Source: Bacillus sp. FJAT-29937 (GTDB lineage Bacteria; Bacillota; Bacilli; Bacillales; Cytobacillaceae). From it: a DNA stretch of 64,000 nucleotides. Each line of letters starts with the position of its first letter. Position 1 is the stretch's first letter. The notes under the pieces were generated by a model. The model saw only the letters and a program-made list of their open reading frames with translations. It was not told where the DNA came from and did no database searches. This document shows, in pieces, positions 16,902 through 25,525 of the stretch. The position numbers and the translations under genes were made by a program. The stretch is taken from positions 1-64,000 of the forward strand of contig NZ_LMAS01000017.1 of NCBI RefSeq assembly GCF_001509555.1, read 5' to 3'.

Positions 16902-17584
16902 TTCAATAGAAACTGATAAATTTCGGAAAAAAGATTCTCTCTTTCGTCACAATGGCAAATGAGATGTTTTGACTCTTTAAGATAGATAAGCTTTTTCACC
17001 GAAGTCCCAATCCTGTGGTATAAATATTGTGCACTCTTTGGCGGAACAACCCCATCACATTCTCCTTGGGCGATAAGGGTTGGAATTTCAATTTTTCCTA
17101 AAATCGGTCTGATTGCTGCCACAAGTCTTCGAAATTGGAGTGTAGCCGTAATAGGTGTAGCTAATATTTTTCTTTTATATCTCATAAACATTTCATTTTC
17201 TGTTAATCTGCCCCGAAAAGCGTCTTTTGCCATTTCACCAATATCTAAGAGCAGCTGCTTAGGATTTACATAATAGGCCGCTGCACTAAGTAACACGAGC
17301 TTTGTCACCGGATAGTGAACAGCTAAGTAACTCGCAATCAGACCGCCCATTGAAAATCCAATAACATACACAGTTTCACACTTTTCAATAAGCTGCCGCA
17401 ATTCCTGTTCAGCATGTTCGATCCAATTTTTATATTCAATCCCTTTTAAGCTTAACGTATCTCCATGACCTGGAAGTGTCGGAACTGCAATTTCCCAATT
17501 CGTCCGTTTCTTTAAGTAGGATACAAGCGGCTCTACTTCAAAAGGTGCTCCCGTAAAGCCATGAATACATAAACATCCAATCAC
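16886..17584 (-). CDS. alpha/beta hydrolase, carboxylesterase-like
   Basis: This 232-residue enzyme has the alpha/beta-hydrolase fold. The oxyanion region CIHGFTGAP is at the N-terminus, the nucleophile elbow GFSMGG lies at about 88, the acid is probably in GECDGVVPP and the histidine in ESKHLICHC. It resembles monoacylglycerol-lipase/Est30-type carboxylesterases; the natural substrate is unknown. I start at GTG 17584 (IGCLCIHGFTG), after GGTGGTGA, since the longer frame has no well-spaced site. The gene stands alone between cshA and murF. Confidence 0.82.
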   Translation of the reverse strand: MIGCLCIHGFTGAPFEVEPLVSYLKKRTNWEIAVPTLPGHGDTLSLKGIEYKNWIEHAEQELRQLIEKCETVYVIGFSMGGLIASYLAVHYPVTKLVLLSAAAYYVNPKQLLLDIGEMAKDAFRGRLTENEMFMRYKRKILATPITATLQFRRLVAAIRPILGKIEIPTLIAQGECDGVVPPKSAQYLYHRIGTSVKKLIYLKESKHLICHCDERENLFSEIYQFLLKREPA

Positions 17585-17688
17585 AAAAATCACCACCAGC
17601 CTAAATGTAGATTAATCATATTTTACACCTTTTTCTCGGAGCCATGCTGATTTTTGCTTTGGCAAATATTAATGTAAAAACAACAAAT

Positions 17689-17731
17689 AAAAAAGGAAAA
17701 TCCCATTTCAACTGAAACGGAATTTCCCTTT
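17689..17731 (-). terminator. terminator downstream of murF
   Basis: A long imperfect stem (AAAGGGAAATTCCGTTTC with GAAATGGGATTTTCC) is followed on the minus strand by TTTTTTATT. Confidence 0.75.
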
Positions 17732-17775
17732 TATAGTAATGCTGCACATCGGTCAGGAATTAAAGTTTTCTCCCA

Positions 17776-19149
17776 CTATTGAAGTGCCGCAACAATATCT
17801 TCAAGCTGCATGCCTCTTGACGCCTTTACTAATACAATCGTTTCCTTATCAACGAGCTGTTCAAGTTTTTCAATGAGAGGCTGTTTTTCAGCAAATGCGA
17901 AAATCCGTTCAGCAGGCAATTGCGTTTTGGCACCTTCTGCTATCCATTCTGCTAGCTTCCCATACGTAAAGACATAGCCGATTTTTTCAGGGTCAATGGA
18001 TTCACCCATTTTTAAATGAAACTCCTTTTCTTGTGGCCCTAATTCGAGCATATCGCCAAGAACAAGAATTTTATTTTTGTACCCTGGCAGATGGGTAAGG
18101 AGTTCGATCGCTGCATGCATGGAGGTTGGGCTCGCATTATATGCATCATTGATTATTTTTTCGCCTTTTTTGCCTTGTAGAAGCTCGGTTCTCATATTTG
18201 TTAGCTTGAGGCCCGCAAATCCTTCATTCATTTTTTCAAAAGGAATACCGAAGTGACTGGCAACTGTCATCGCCGCTAGAGCATTTAGGACATTATGTGA
18301 TCCAAGGACTGGGAGCTTAAAGTCTATATCCGAAACATTTGTTTTAAAAGTGCTTCCAGTATCATTTTGTTCTATATTTACTGGATATATATCATTCCTG
18401 CCGCTTCTTCCAAAAGTGCTAATTGTATAATTACCCTTATTGTCAGATAGCTTTTCATCTAACAAAGGTTCATCCCCATAATAAGTAATGATTCCATTTT
18501 CCAGCAGTCCATTAATAATTTCCAGCTTCGCTTCTGCTATTCCCTCTCTTGATCCAAGATCGAGTAAGTGAGACTCACCAATATTCGTAATAATCGCAGC
18601 CTCAGGCTCAGCTAAACGAGTTAGAAAATCGATTTCCCCTCTGCTGCTCATCCCCATCTCAAGAACGGCAATCTCTGTATCATGATCTAAAGCAAGGATC
18701 GTTAATGGCAGACCAATTTCATTATTAAAATTGCCTTCTGTTTTTTGGACTTTATATTGGATTGACAGCAGATTAGCCGTCATGTCTTTTGTTGTTGTTT
18801 TCCCATTGCTGCCCGTTACCCCAACAATGCGGACGCCGAGCATATGCCGGTAATTTCTTGCAAGCTCTTGTAAAGCCAATAGTGTATTTTCTACTAGTAA
18901 AACCGGCAAATGTAATGGCGGATTCGGTACATCCTTTTGCCACAAGGCTGCGGCTGCACCCTTTTTAATAGCATCCTCGACAAATCGATGACCATCTTGA
19001 TTCTCACCTTTAAAAGGGACAAATAAATTGCCAGGCTGTATTTTCCTCGTATCAATACTTACACCGCTAATGATGGTATTCTGAAAACTAGAGATTTCAT
19101 TTTCTAACTTGATCATCTCGGAAATTTCTTTAACAGTTTTTGTTATCAT
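17776..19149 (-). CDS. murF: UDP-MurNAc-tripeptide--D-alanyl-D-alanine ligase
   Basis: This 457-residue Mur ligase adds D-Ala-D-Ala to the UDP-MurNAc tripeptide in the cytoplasm, completing the peptidoglycan precursor. The ATP loop GVTGSNGKTTT is at about 114. NFNNEIGLPLTIL, GMSSRGEI and NDAYNASPTSM are further Mur/MurF segments. Length is standard. The start follows GGAGGT. It lies directly after ddl, whose product is its substrate, though a small hairpin separates them. Confidence 0.96.
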   Translation of the reverse strand: MITKTVKEISEMIKLENEISSFQNTIISGVSIDTRKIQPGNLFVPFKGENQDGHRFVEDAIKKGAAAALWQKDVPNPPLHLPVLLVENTLLALQELARNYRHMLGVRIVGVTGSNGKTTTKDMTANLLSIQYKVQKTEGNFNNEIGLPLTILALDHDTEIAVLEMGMSSRGEIDFLTRLAEPEAAIITNIGESHLLDLGSREGIAEAKLEIINGLLENGIITYYGDEPLLDEKLSDNKGNYTISTFGRSGRNDIYPVNIEQNDTGSTFKTNVSDIDFKLPVLGSHNVLNALAAMTVASHFGIPFEKMNEGFAGLKLTNMRTELLQGKKGEKIINDAYNASPTSMHAAIELLTHLPGYKNKILVLGDMLELGPQEKEFHLKMGESIDPEKIGYVFTYGKLAEWIAEGAKTQLPAERIFAFAEKQPLIEKLEQLVDKETIVLVKASRGMQLEDIVAALQ

Positions 19150-19191
19150 CGGTTACCTCCAAATAGACTGCGAAAATCCATTCAAACACAT

Positions 19192-19214
19192 AAGAAACAC
19201 GGCAAATCGCCGTG
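19192..19214 (-). terminator. hairpin between ddl and murF
   Basis: A perfect 6-bp GC-rich stem (CACGGC with GCCGTG) is followed on the minus strand by TTTCTTATG. The T-run is short, so it may only attenuate read-through into murF. Confidence 0.5.
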
Positions 19215-19235
19215 CCCCTATACGCTCTCGCCTAT

Positions 19236-20318
19236 TTATTCCATCGTATATTTAATATGCTGTTTTTCCTCATGTCTTTCAATAGCCAAATTTACAAGAC
19301 GCTCGATAAGCTGAGGATAGGCAACGCCTGTATGTTTCCAAAGAAGCGGGAACATGCTAAATGGTGTAAATCCAGGCATTGTATTGACCTCGTTAATATA
19401 CCATTTCCCTTCCCTTGTCAAAAAGAAGTCCGCCCTTACAAGCCCGGAGCAATCTAATGCTTTAAATGCCCTGATTGCCATTTCCTTTAGCGCGTTGTAC
19501 TCAGCATCTGTAATTTCTGCAGGAATAATAAGAGCTGTATTTCCATCTTCGTATTTAGCCTTATAATCATAGAATTCTTTCTTCGGCACAATTTCACCAG
19601 CAACCGAGCATTCAGGATCATCATTTCCAAGGATGCCTGCTTCAATTTCTCTTGCTGTCACGCCCTCTTCGATAATGATCTTACGGTCAAACTGGAAAGC
19701 TTCAGCAAATGCTTTTTCAAGTTCCGACCTGTTCGTACACTTACTGATACCGACACTTGAGCCTAGGTTGGCCGGCTTAACAAAGCATGGATAGCCTATT
19801 TTCTGTTCAACCTTTTGATAAGCATCCTCATGTGATTTTTCCCATTCTCTTCGAATAAACCAGACATATTTAACTTGAGGAAGCCCCGCTTGGGCAAAAA
19901 TATTTTTCATGATTACCTTATCCATTCCTGCCGAAGAGGAGAGGACACCATTTCCTACATAAGGAAGATTGAGAAGCTCAAGCAGCCCTTGAACTGTCCC
20001 ATCCTCTCCATTTGGTCCATGCAATAGAGGGAATATAACATCCAATGAACTCTTTTCATCTTCTGCAGCCTTAAACAATGCAGGAGCTAGAGCAGTTGGA
20101 GGCAGTGCATCCAAGTTGGAAAACGCCAGCTCCTTCACATTTGTAACAGGTCCTGTTAACTGTGGTCCTTTATTCCACCCGCCATCTTTTGATATATATA
20201 TAGGATAAACTTCAAACTTCTCTTGATCCAAAGCCTTTAAGACAGCCATAGCTGTTTGCATAGAAACTTCATGTTCAGCAGATTTTCCGCCGTATAATAG
20301 TCCAACTTTCGTTTTCAT
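19236..20318 (-). CDS. ddl: D-alanine--D-alanine ligase
   Basis: This 360-residue ATP-grasp enzyme joins two D-alanines. Conserved segments are [10 protein letters not shown] at the N-terminus, [12 protein letters not shown] (about 97-108), [11 protein letters not shown] (about 183-193) and [17 protein letters not shown] near the C-terminus. The omega-loop tyrosine in EFYDYKAKY indicates D-Ala-D-Ala and not D-Ala-D-Lac specificity. The start follows GGAGG. With alr, murF and the dpp/ykf cluster in the same window it makes a full D-alanine route. Confidence 0.96.
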   Translation of the reverse strand: MKTKVGLLYGGKSAEHEVSMQTAMAVLKALDQEKFEVYPIYISKDGGWNKGPQLTGPVTNVKELAFSNLDALPPTALAPALFKAAEDEKSSLDVIFPLLHGPNGEDGTVQGLLELLNLPYVGNGVLSSSAGMDKVIMKNIFAQAGLPQVKYVWFIRREWEKSHEDAYQKVEQKIGYPCFVKPANLGSSVGISKCTNRSELEKAFAEAFQFDRKIIIEEGVTAREIEAGILGNDDPECSVAGEIVPKKEFYDYKAKYEDGNTALIIPAEITDAEYNALKEMAIRAFKALDCSGLVRADFFLTREGKWYINEVNTMPGFTPFSMFPLLWKHTGVAYPQLIERLVNLAIERHEEKQHIKYTME

Positions 20319-20702
20319 AAATAATGTGAACCTCCATTCTCAATCACTTTCCTATTTTACCACTTAGTGAATTAAGAAAGGGAGTGATTAAGTTGTGATT
20401 TATTGAGGAATATTTTCCAAACATTCGCCCATTACTTTATATGTATGTAAAAACATCATGTGTGGAAACTAAATTTTGTTTTTACAAGCTTAACACAGTT
20501 AATTTTATCTTAAAAAAGAATGACAAAAAACTATTTTATTATTTCAATTTAATTAAAAATAGTTTATTTAATAATGGAATTTCTGTATTTTTTATAAGAT
20601 AGTAATTCCTTCTTATCAAAAAAACAGACCCCTTTTACTGGATCTGTACCATGATTCTTTCTCTTTGCTTAAAGGTTGCTACATTTTGGGCGCCACCTGT
20701 GG

Positions 20703-20765
20703 AATTGGCTGACAAACCAGTGCAATTGGCTGACAAACAATCAAATTTGGCTGATAATTTTGTAT
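20703..20765. repeat. 21-bp tandem repeat, three units
   Basis: Three 21-bp units start at 20703, 20724 and 20745, each with the core ATTGGCTGACAAA or a close variant. The same core, inverted, is the unit of the six-copy array at 43199-43324. The gene-free stretch 20319-21038 holds this array and the palindrome array below, and I see no gene in it. Confidence 0.75.
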
Positions 20766-20876
20766 TTTCTTTAGAATAATTGAACATTGGCAAATAATGT
20801 GCAATACCATAAAACGGGAAAAGTGCCGGCACTTCATTAACCGTCTAAACTCGTTGTCCAGCAAGGCTTTTCTCGA

Positions 20877-20965
20877 TCTAATTAAACGTTTGATTAGTTT
20901 TAATTAAACGTTTGTTTAGTTTTAATTAAACGTTTGTTTAGTTTTAATCAAACGTTTAATTAAAT
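20877..20965. repeat. array of four AAACGTTT palindromes phased 22 bp
   Basis: Four sites of the form AATTAAACGTTTGATTA are centred near 20887, 20909, 20931 and 20953, that is, exactly 22 bp apart. The last site is identical over 26 bp to the first site of the array at 63360. The pattern suits binding by a dimeric TetR-like protein on one face of the DNA, but no adjacent promoter is evident. Confidence 0.75.
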
Positions 20966-21038
20966 GGCCTCCGCATCAGGTATGCCAAGCGTTTTAAGGG
21001 TACATATCAATTAAACATTACCAATTCTCAAGCCTTTT

Positions 21039-21422
21039 TTACTCCATCGGCGAACAAATCTCAATATAGTGCCCATCAGGATCCGCCACATATGCAACCT
21101 TCTGCCCCCAAGGCTTCTCGACCAGTTCCATTAAAATTGGAACCCCTTCCTCTCGAAGATTTTCAATAACCTCCTCTACATCCTCCGTTACAAAGCCAAG
21201 TTCAAAGGTTTGTTCCTGTCTAATGCCGTTTGGGATTGGAAGACTTGTAACTTCACGTCCTCCTTCTCTTGTGTTAAAAGAAAGAACCGTTGATCCTGTA
21301 TTAAATTCGATGTAGGTTCCAAATTCATTCCTTAGCTCTAAACCTAAAAGGTTTTCATAAAAATGTCTTGTCTTCTCAAGGTTTTCAACATATAAAATGA
21401 CATACCCTAACTTTAGATTCAT
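21039..21422 (-). CDS. VOC family (glyoxalase/bleomycin-resistance-like) protein
   Basis: This 127-residue protein has two beta-alpha-beta-beta-beta modules. The first begins [24 protein letters not shown] and the second includes [18 protein letters not shown] and ends [19 protein letters not shown]. The C-terminal glutamate in YIEIC is a usual metal ligand. No particular substrate can be named. It is an isolated gene flanked on both sides by repeat-rich non-coding DNA. Confidence 0.82.
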   Translation of the reverse strand: MNLKLGYVILYVENLEKTRHFYENLLGLELRNEFGTYIEFNTGSTVLSFNTREGGREVTSLPIPNGIRQEQTFELGFVTEDVEEVIENLREEGVPILMELVEKPWGQKVAYVADPDGHYIEICSPME

Positions 21423-21470
21423 GAATTCACCTCTAATTTTATTTTCTTTATTAACTTTTCTTTTCGGATC

Positions 21471-22010
21471 GAGCCTATGAACACTTCATGGTGAGCGTTT
21501 TCTCATGCTGTTATTCAAAACAAGCTTCATGAACACTCCATAGTGAGCGATTTCTTCTGGTAACATACAAAACGAACGTCATGAACATTTCATAGTGAGT
21601 GTTTTCTTCTGGAGACATACAAAACGAGCTTCATGAACACTTCATAGTGAGCGTTTTCTTCTGGTGACATACAAAACGAGCTTCATGAACCCTTCATAGT
21701 AAGTGTTTTCTCCTAGGAACATTCTAAACATGCTTCATGAACACTTCATAGTGAGCGTTTTCTTCTGGTAACATACAAAACGAGCTTCATGAACGCTTAA
21801 TAGTAAGTGTTTTCTCCTAGGAACATTCTAAACATGCTTCATGAACACTTCATAGTGAGTGTTTTCTCCTAGGAACATTCTAAACATGCTTCATGAACAC
21901 TTCATAGTGAGTGTTTTCTTCTGGAGGCATACATAACGAACGTCATGAACCCTACATAGTAAGGGTTTCTCCTAGAAACATTCAAAACGAGTTTCATGAA
22001 CCTAGAATGA
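21471..22010. repeat. ten 52-bp tandem hairpin repeats plus a partial unit
   Basis: Units begin near 21471, 21528, 21578, 21630, 21682, 21734, 21786, 21838, 21890 and 21943, with an exact 52-bp period in the middle. Each has TTCATGAA followed by a hairpin of the type AACACT-N8-AGTGTT. Linkers come in two types, TTCTTCTGG..CATACAAAACGAG and TCTCCTAGG..CATTCTAAACATG. The gene-free stretch 21423-22067 consists almost wholly of this array. Confidence 0.85.
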
Positions 22011-22038
22011 TGAAATAATTCGCCCTTTTTTTGCTAAT

Positions 22039-22071
22039 AAAAAACCAGACCCGCTAAAAAAGCAAGTCTAG
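22039..22071 (-). terminator. terminator of the cobalamin operon
   Basis: A 9-bp stem with two G-T pairs (AGACTTGCT with AGCGGGTCT) is followed on the minus strand by GGTTTTTT. It overlaps the stop codon of the last operon gene. Confidence 0.8.
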
Positions 22072-22676
22072 CCACAATGCGCTATACAGCCTTCCAAGAT
22101 TAATTCCATTTTTCCATCCCGCATTTTAATCTTAGTAAGACTCGTTCCATGGATGAAAGGGGGGTTCCAGATTTCTTCAATTGGTGCATTTCTGCATAAA
22201 AGATAAAGTGCTTTGATCACGACTCCATGTGTAACAATGAGGACATTTCCAGAGGGAGTGGCTTTCTCTAGTTCTAATAAAAACTCAAGTAGCCGCTCTT
22301 TCACATCAGAAAAGCTCTCTCCACCGACACTTTCATACAAAGCCGGCAAATTCCAATAGGCATGAAACAAATCTGGATACTCCTTCTCAATATCCGCTTC
22401 CACTTTCCCCTGCCAATCTCCTAAATGGATCTCCATCAATCTTTCATCGGTTTCCACAGCTGCTGCTCTTTCCACAACAACTTGCTTAGCCGTTTCTAAT
22501 GTCCGATTGCTTGGAGAAGAAATAATCCGCACGAATTTTGTATCCTTTAGTCTTTCTCCCAATGATCGCGCGTCTTTCTTGCCCTTTTCTGTCAAATCAG
22601 AATCTAGCCGACCCTGCATTCTTTTTTGCGTATTCCATTCCGTTTCCCCGTGTCTAATCACAAATAAATTTAACAT
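22068..22676 (-). CDS. histidine phosphatase, CobC-like
   Basis: This 202-residue phosphoglycerate-mutase-like enzyme has the catalytic RHGETEWN at residues 8-15 and the second histidine in IVTHGVVIKAL. In this operon the likely substrate is alpha-ribazole phosphate or adenosylcobalamin 5'-phosphate, as for CobC. A second enzyme of the same family is encoded at 24920-25525, so one of the two may have a different target. It overlaps cblS by 7 bp and is the last gene of the operon. Confidence 0.8.
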   Translation of the reverse strand: MLNLFVIRHGETEWNTQKRMQGRLDSDLTEKGKKDARSLGERLKDTKFVRIISSPSNRTLETAKQVVVERAAAVETDERLMEIHLGDWQGKVEADIEKEYPDLFHAYWNLPALYESVGGESFSDVKERLLEFLLELEKATPSGNVLIVTHGVVIKALYLLCRNAPIEEIWNPPFIHGTSLTKIKMRDGKMELILEGCIAHCG

Positions 22677-23392
22677 TTGATCACTTCTACTTTATGAAAA
22701 TATGGACCAGCCGCCGCCATGACTTCTTCCTTTTTCTCTCGGCCAAAAACAGCCAGGAAGCACGTAGATGGTCCCGAAGACTTTTTCACATCTACATCGG
22801 CAACTATCTCAGTCTCCCCGAATGTACGATTCACAAACAATTGGTTCATCTCATAGAGAACTCCCTTCGAGCCAACGGGTAAAAGAAAAACGTCCTCTAA
22901 TAAACAAAATTGCTTAAATAAAGATATAGGAGCGACTTCCGCTTCTGACTCGACAACCTCATTTCCAACCAATGGCTTCCCAATGACCGCAACCACCGTC
23001 TCATCTGAAAACTTCAAACTATGACCAACAGCATCGGTTTTCACCTTTCCAAGAACAGTTAACCCCGTCGCCGACTGTACGAGCGAAAAATTACTTTCCG
23101 TACTCCCATTAATCTGAAACCCCTCTAAACCGAGTTCTTCAATCCCTCGATTAATTCCGTCCATTAATGCGTTCCAAGCATGTTCGCCAGAAAAATTCTG
23201 CACCGTAACAGCAAAGGGCTTACCCCTTGCTGCCATACACTCCATAACCGCTACTCGGAAGCTATAATAAGCAACCGTTTCATAAGGAACTTGGACTTCA
23301 TCCATCTCCTTTAATCCAATTCCTCCGCTATTATCACTAGCAATAACAAGGGATTCTACCCCATTAAAAGGGATGATCAGCACATCCCTCAT
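22670..23392 (-). CDS. cblS: alpha-ribazole kinase CblS (probable)
   Basis: This 240-residue protein begins MRDVLIIPFNGVESLVIASDNSGGIG and has features of an AIR-synthase/ThiL-like ATP-binding fold. In Listeria and Geobacillus the kinase CblS phosphorylates alpha-ribazole taken up by the transporter CblT, replacing CobT. The call rests on the exact pairing here with a CblT-like membrane protein (ATGA overlap) inside a cobalamin operon that lacks cobT. I cannot confirm the sequence match without a search. It could otherwise be a kinase of another lower-ligand precursor. Confidence 0.72.
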   Translation of the reverse strand: MRDVLIIPFNGVESLVIASDNSGGIGLKEMDEVQVPYETVAYYSFRVAVMECMAARGKPFAVTVQNFSGEHAWNALMDGINRGIEELGLEGFQINGSTESNFSLVQSATGLTVLGKVKTDAVGHSLKFSDETVVAVIGKPLVGNEVVESEAEVAPISLFKQFCLLEDVFLLPVGSKGVLYEMNQLFVNRTFGETEIVADVDVKKSSGPSTCFLAVFGREKKEEVMAAAGPYFHKVEVIKC

Positions 23393-23883
23393 TGATTTGT
23401 TCTCACTCTAGAAAGGATAGGCTCAACCAATCGGGCTAGTCTCGGAATGAGAATGAAGGCAAGGATAGTATTTAAGGCGGAGCCAATTAAAAGAGACGGC
23501 ACAATAGTCAAATAAAATGCTTCACTAATCAAAAACGTAAACGGAAGCGGTGCAGCAAATGAATTTCCAAGAATAAAGAATACACCGGCTTGCCACTTCA
23601 TCCCTTTACGGTACAGAACGGCGAAAACATAGGCTAAGATAGCCATCTCAACGGCGACAATCCCATGAAGCGGTCCCATCGGCATCCCGCCTAGTAAAGC
23701 AGACAGCAGATGGCCCATAGCCCCAACGACAGCACCCGAAGGACCGCCTAATATGGCCGCGGCAAGCAGCGCAGGAAAAGCATCTAATCCCACACTGCCG
23801 ATAATCGCAGGAACTTTAATGGCAGCACCAATGGCCGTCAAGGCCACTAATAATGCAATTAAAGCCATTTTCATGCTTTTCAT
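23389..23883 (-). CDS. cblT: alpha-ribazole transporter CblT (probable), ECF S-component-like
   Basis: This 164-residue membrane protein has five or six transmembrane segments and the small-residue-rich character of ECF transporter substrate-binding components (VPAIIGSVGLDAFPALLAAA, then GGPSGAVVGAMGH). By position before cblS it is the likely importer of alpha-ribazole. Start follows AGGAGG; the stop overlaps cblS as ATGA. ECF energising subunits (EcfA, EcfT) are not encoded nearby and would be shared ones. Confidence 0.75.
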   Translation of the reverse strand: MKSMKMALIALLVALTAIGAAIKVPAIIGSVGLDAFPALLAAAILGGPSGAVVGAMGHLLSALLGGMPMGPLHGIVAVEMAILAYVFAVLYRKGMKWQAGVFFILGNSFAAPLPFTFLISEAFYLTIVPSLLIGSALNTILAFILIPRLARLVEPILSRVRTNQ

Positions 23884-24468
23884 TTACTTATCCTCCTTGC
23901 GTTTCCCTTCACGAAAAACCTTCGCACTGCGGATATATTCAACATCCTTTTCATTCAAGCGGAAGTTGATGACCCTCGCCAGCGCAAAGAAATAATCTGA
24001 TAATCTATTCAAATACTGCTGGGCTGCCTCTGGAATTTCAGGGTCTGCCTTTTTTAAAGAAACGACTAATCTCTCCGCTCTCCTCGTTACCGTCCGGGCA
24101 ATATGGATCGATGCTGCGGCAGGTGTTCCCCCTGGTAAAATAAATCTCTCTAACTTAGGTGCCTCTTCAGTTAATTCGTCTATTTTTTTCTCCAAGTAAT
24201 CAACCGATTCCTTTTGCAGCTTCAGTTCACGATTTTTCATCACATTTGCTAAATCGCCGCCACAGTCAAATAATTCATGCTGGATTTTTTCCAAGTCATC
24301 TAAAATATCTTTAAATTTGACTTGGTCAAGCTGTGCCATTGCCTGACCAACAAAACAGTTCACTTCATCAACCGTTCCATATGCTTCAACCCGAATATCA
24401 TCTTTATCCACTCTTCCGCCGATAATGCTTGTTTTCCCTTTATCACCTGTACGCGTATAAATTCTCAT
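23884..24468 (-). CDS. pduO: cob(I)alamin adenosyltransferase, PduO type
   Basis: This 194-residue enzyme transfers the adenosyl group of ATP to reduced corrinoid to make the Co-C bond. The N-terminal RTGDKGKTSIIGG is the ATP-binding motif, and RTVTRRAERLVVSL (about 129-142) and NRLSDYFFALARVIN are conserved. I start at the ATG at 24468, 8 nt after AAAGGGG, and not at the GTG two codons earlier. The gene abuts cblT. Confidence 0.94.
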   Translation of the reverse strand: MRIYTRTGDKGKTSIIGGRVDKDDIRVEAYGTVDEVNCFVGQAMAQLDQVKFKDILDDLEKIQHELFDCGGDLANVMKNRELKLQKESVDYLEKKIDELTEEAPKLERFILPGGTPAAASIHIARTVTRRAERLVVSLKKADPEIPEAAQQYLNRLSDYFFALARVINFRLNEKDVEYIRSAKVFREGKRKEDK

Positions 24469-24536
24469 TTTCACTGCCCCTTTATTAATGATATTGTAAT
24501 CTTCTTAATTTACATCTAGCATTCATAGCGATTTTC

Positions 24537-24968
24537 TTACTTTAACCGTTGGCAAATACCATACCAGATTAAATCAACACGATCTGCCGCCCGAACGGCA
24601 TCCTGATAAGCCCATCCGGTCAAATCACGCCACTTACGTTCTTCTGCAAGCATCGGAACAATTCCTTTATTCATATCTGTTCCTATTAATATTATTTTTC
24701 TTTGCGGATCTTCATTCTCCCAATTCATCCACTCAGAAAGCTGAAGCTGCCATTGCTCCCTAGCCTGACTGATTTCATTTTGAGCTGATAAATCCTTTAG
24801 CAAAAGTTCAATTCCTTCAAGAATGACAATTTGATGATCATCAAATCTCAATGGAGCGAGTTCATGTTTATTACAGGAAAGCCATAAATGAGGAGCATCC
24901 TCTAATTGATAATATTCTGTTACCCACTTAGATTTGCCATTAGAGGCGCCTCCCGTAACAAAGTGCAT
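24537..24968 (-). CDS. short CobU-like P-loop protein
   Basis: This 143-residue protein starts MHFVTGGASNGKSKWVTEYY, a variant Walker A (GGASNGKS against GGVRSGKS in the true CobU at 27139). It also has VILEGIELLLKDL, IILIGTDMNKGIVP and a C-terminal WAYQDAVRAADRVDLIWYGI that resembles the CobU end. The histidine motif RRHxxxR used for guanylylation in CobU is absent. It could be a kinase-only or regulatory relative. It overlaps cobC by 49 bp, so it belongs to the operon. Its exact role is unknown. Confidence 0.68.
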   Translation of the reverse strand: MHFVTGGASNGKSKWVTEYYQLEDAPHLWLSCNKHELAPLRFDDHQIVILEGIELLLKDLSAQNEISQAREQWQLQLSEWMNWENEDPQRKIILIGTDMNKGIVPMLAEERKWRDLTGWAYQDAVRAADRVDLIWYGICQRLK

Positions 24969-25525
24969 CGTTCACCCCTCCTCAGATCTTCCCGATTCCA
25001 GATAAGCTCATAGCCTTTGCCATGTGGGACTTCCCATTCCCAAAAGCCCTTTTCCATCGGTGCCCATTTCGATAATATTGCCCTGATGACCCCTCCATGT
25101 GTAACAATCGCTGTTTTGTTCAAAGAAAGGTTTATCATGATATCGATCACCTTATTCCAGCCAAAATCCACACGTTCGGAAAACTCATCAAACGATTCAC
25201 CTTCTGGCGGCTTTTTGGAAAAGGAATCAGACAGCCAAAGCTGATATTCCGAATCATCCTCAAGTTCTTCATATGTTTTGCCTTCCCACCCACCAAAGTT
25301 CATCTCCCGAAGTTCTTCCATTGTATGAGCTTTGTCATTTGGAAACATCCTATTTGCCGTCTCTAAGCATCTTCCTAAATCACTAGAAAAGTGATAATCA
25401 TATTCTTCCGAAGCTCTTTCTACTTTTTGACAAAGAGGGGAATCCGTCCAGCCAAGATAAGCTTGCCGCTTATTTGCCTCTGTCAACCCATGGCGAAATA
25501 ATGCAATAACCACAGTGTCATCCAT
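24920..25525 (-). CDS. cobC: alpha-ribazole phosphatase-like histidine phosphatase
   Basis: This 201-residue enzyme has the catalytic [17 protein letters not shown] at the N-terminus, the glutamate segment REMNFGGWEGKTYEE and the second histidine in IVTHGGVIRAIL. It would remove the 5'-phosphate at the nucleotide-loop stage. I use the ATG at 25525, 5 nt after GGAGGTG; the longer frame runs back into cobS. It overlaps cobS by 43 bp and the next gene by 49 bp. Confidence 0.84.
   Translation of the reverse strand: MDDTVVIALFRHGLTEANKRQAYLGWTDSPLCQKVERASEEYDYHFSSDLGRCLETANRMFPNDKAHTMEELREMNFGGWEGKTYEELEDDSEYQLWLSDSFSKKPPEGESFDEFSERVDFGWNKVIDIMINLSLNKTAIVTHGGVIRAILSKWAPMEKGFWEWEVPHGKGYELIWNREDLRRGERCTLLREAPLMANLSG

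Noticed and set aside
21471-22010. CRISPR array
   Set aside because: The repeats are regular, but the linkers between hairpins fall into only two conserved types and are not unique spacers. No cas gene is in the window.
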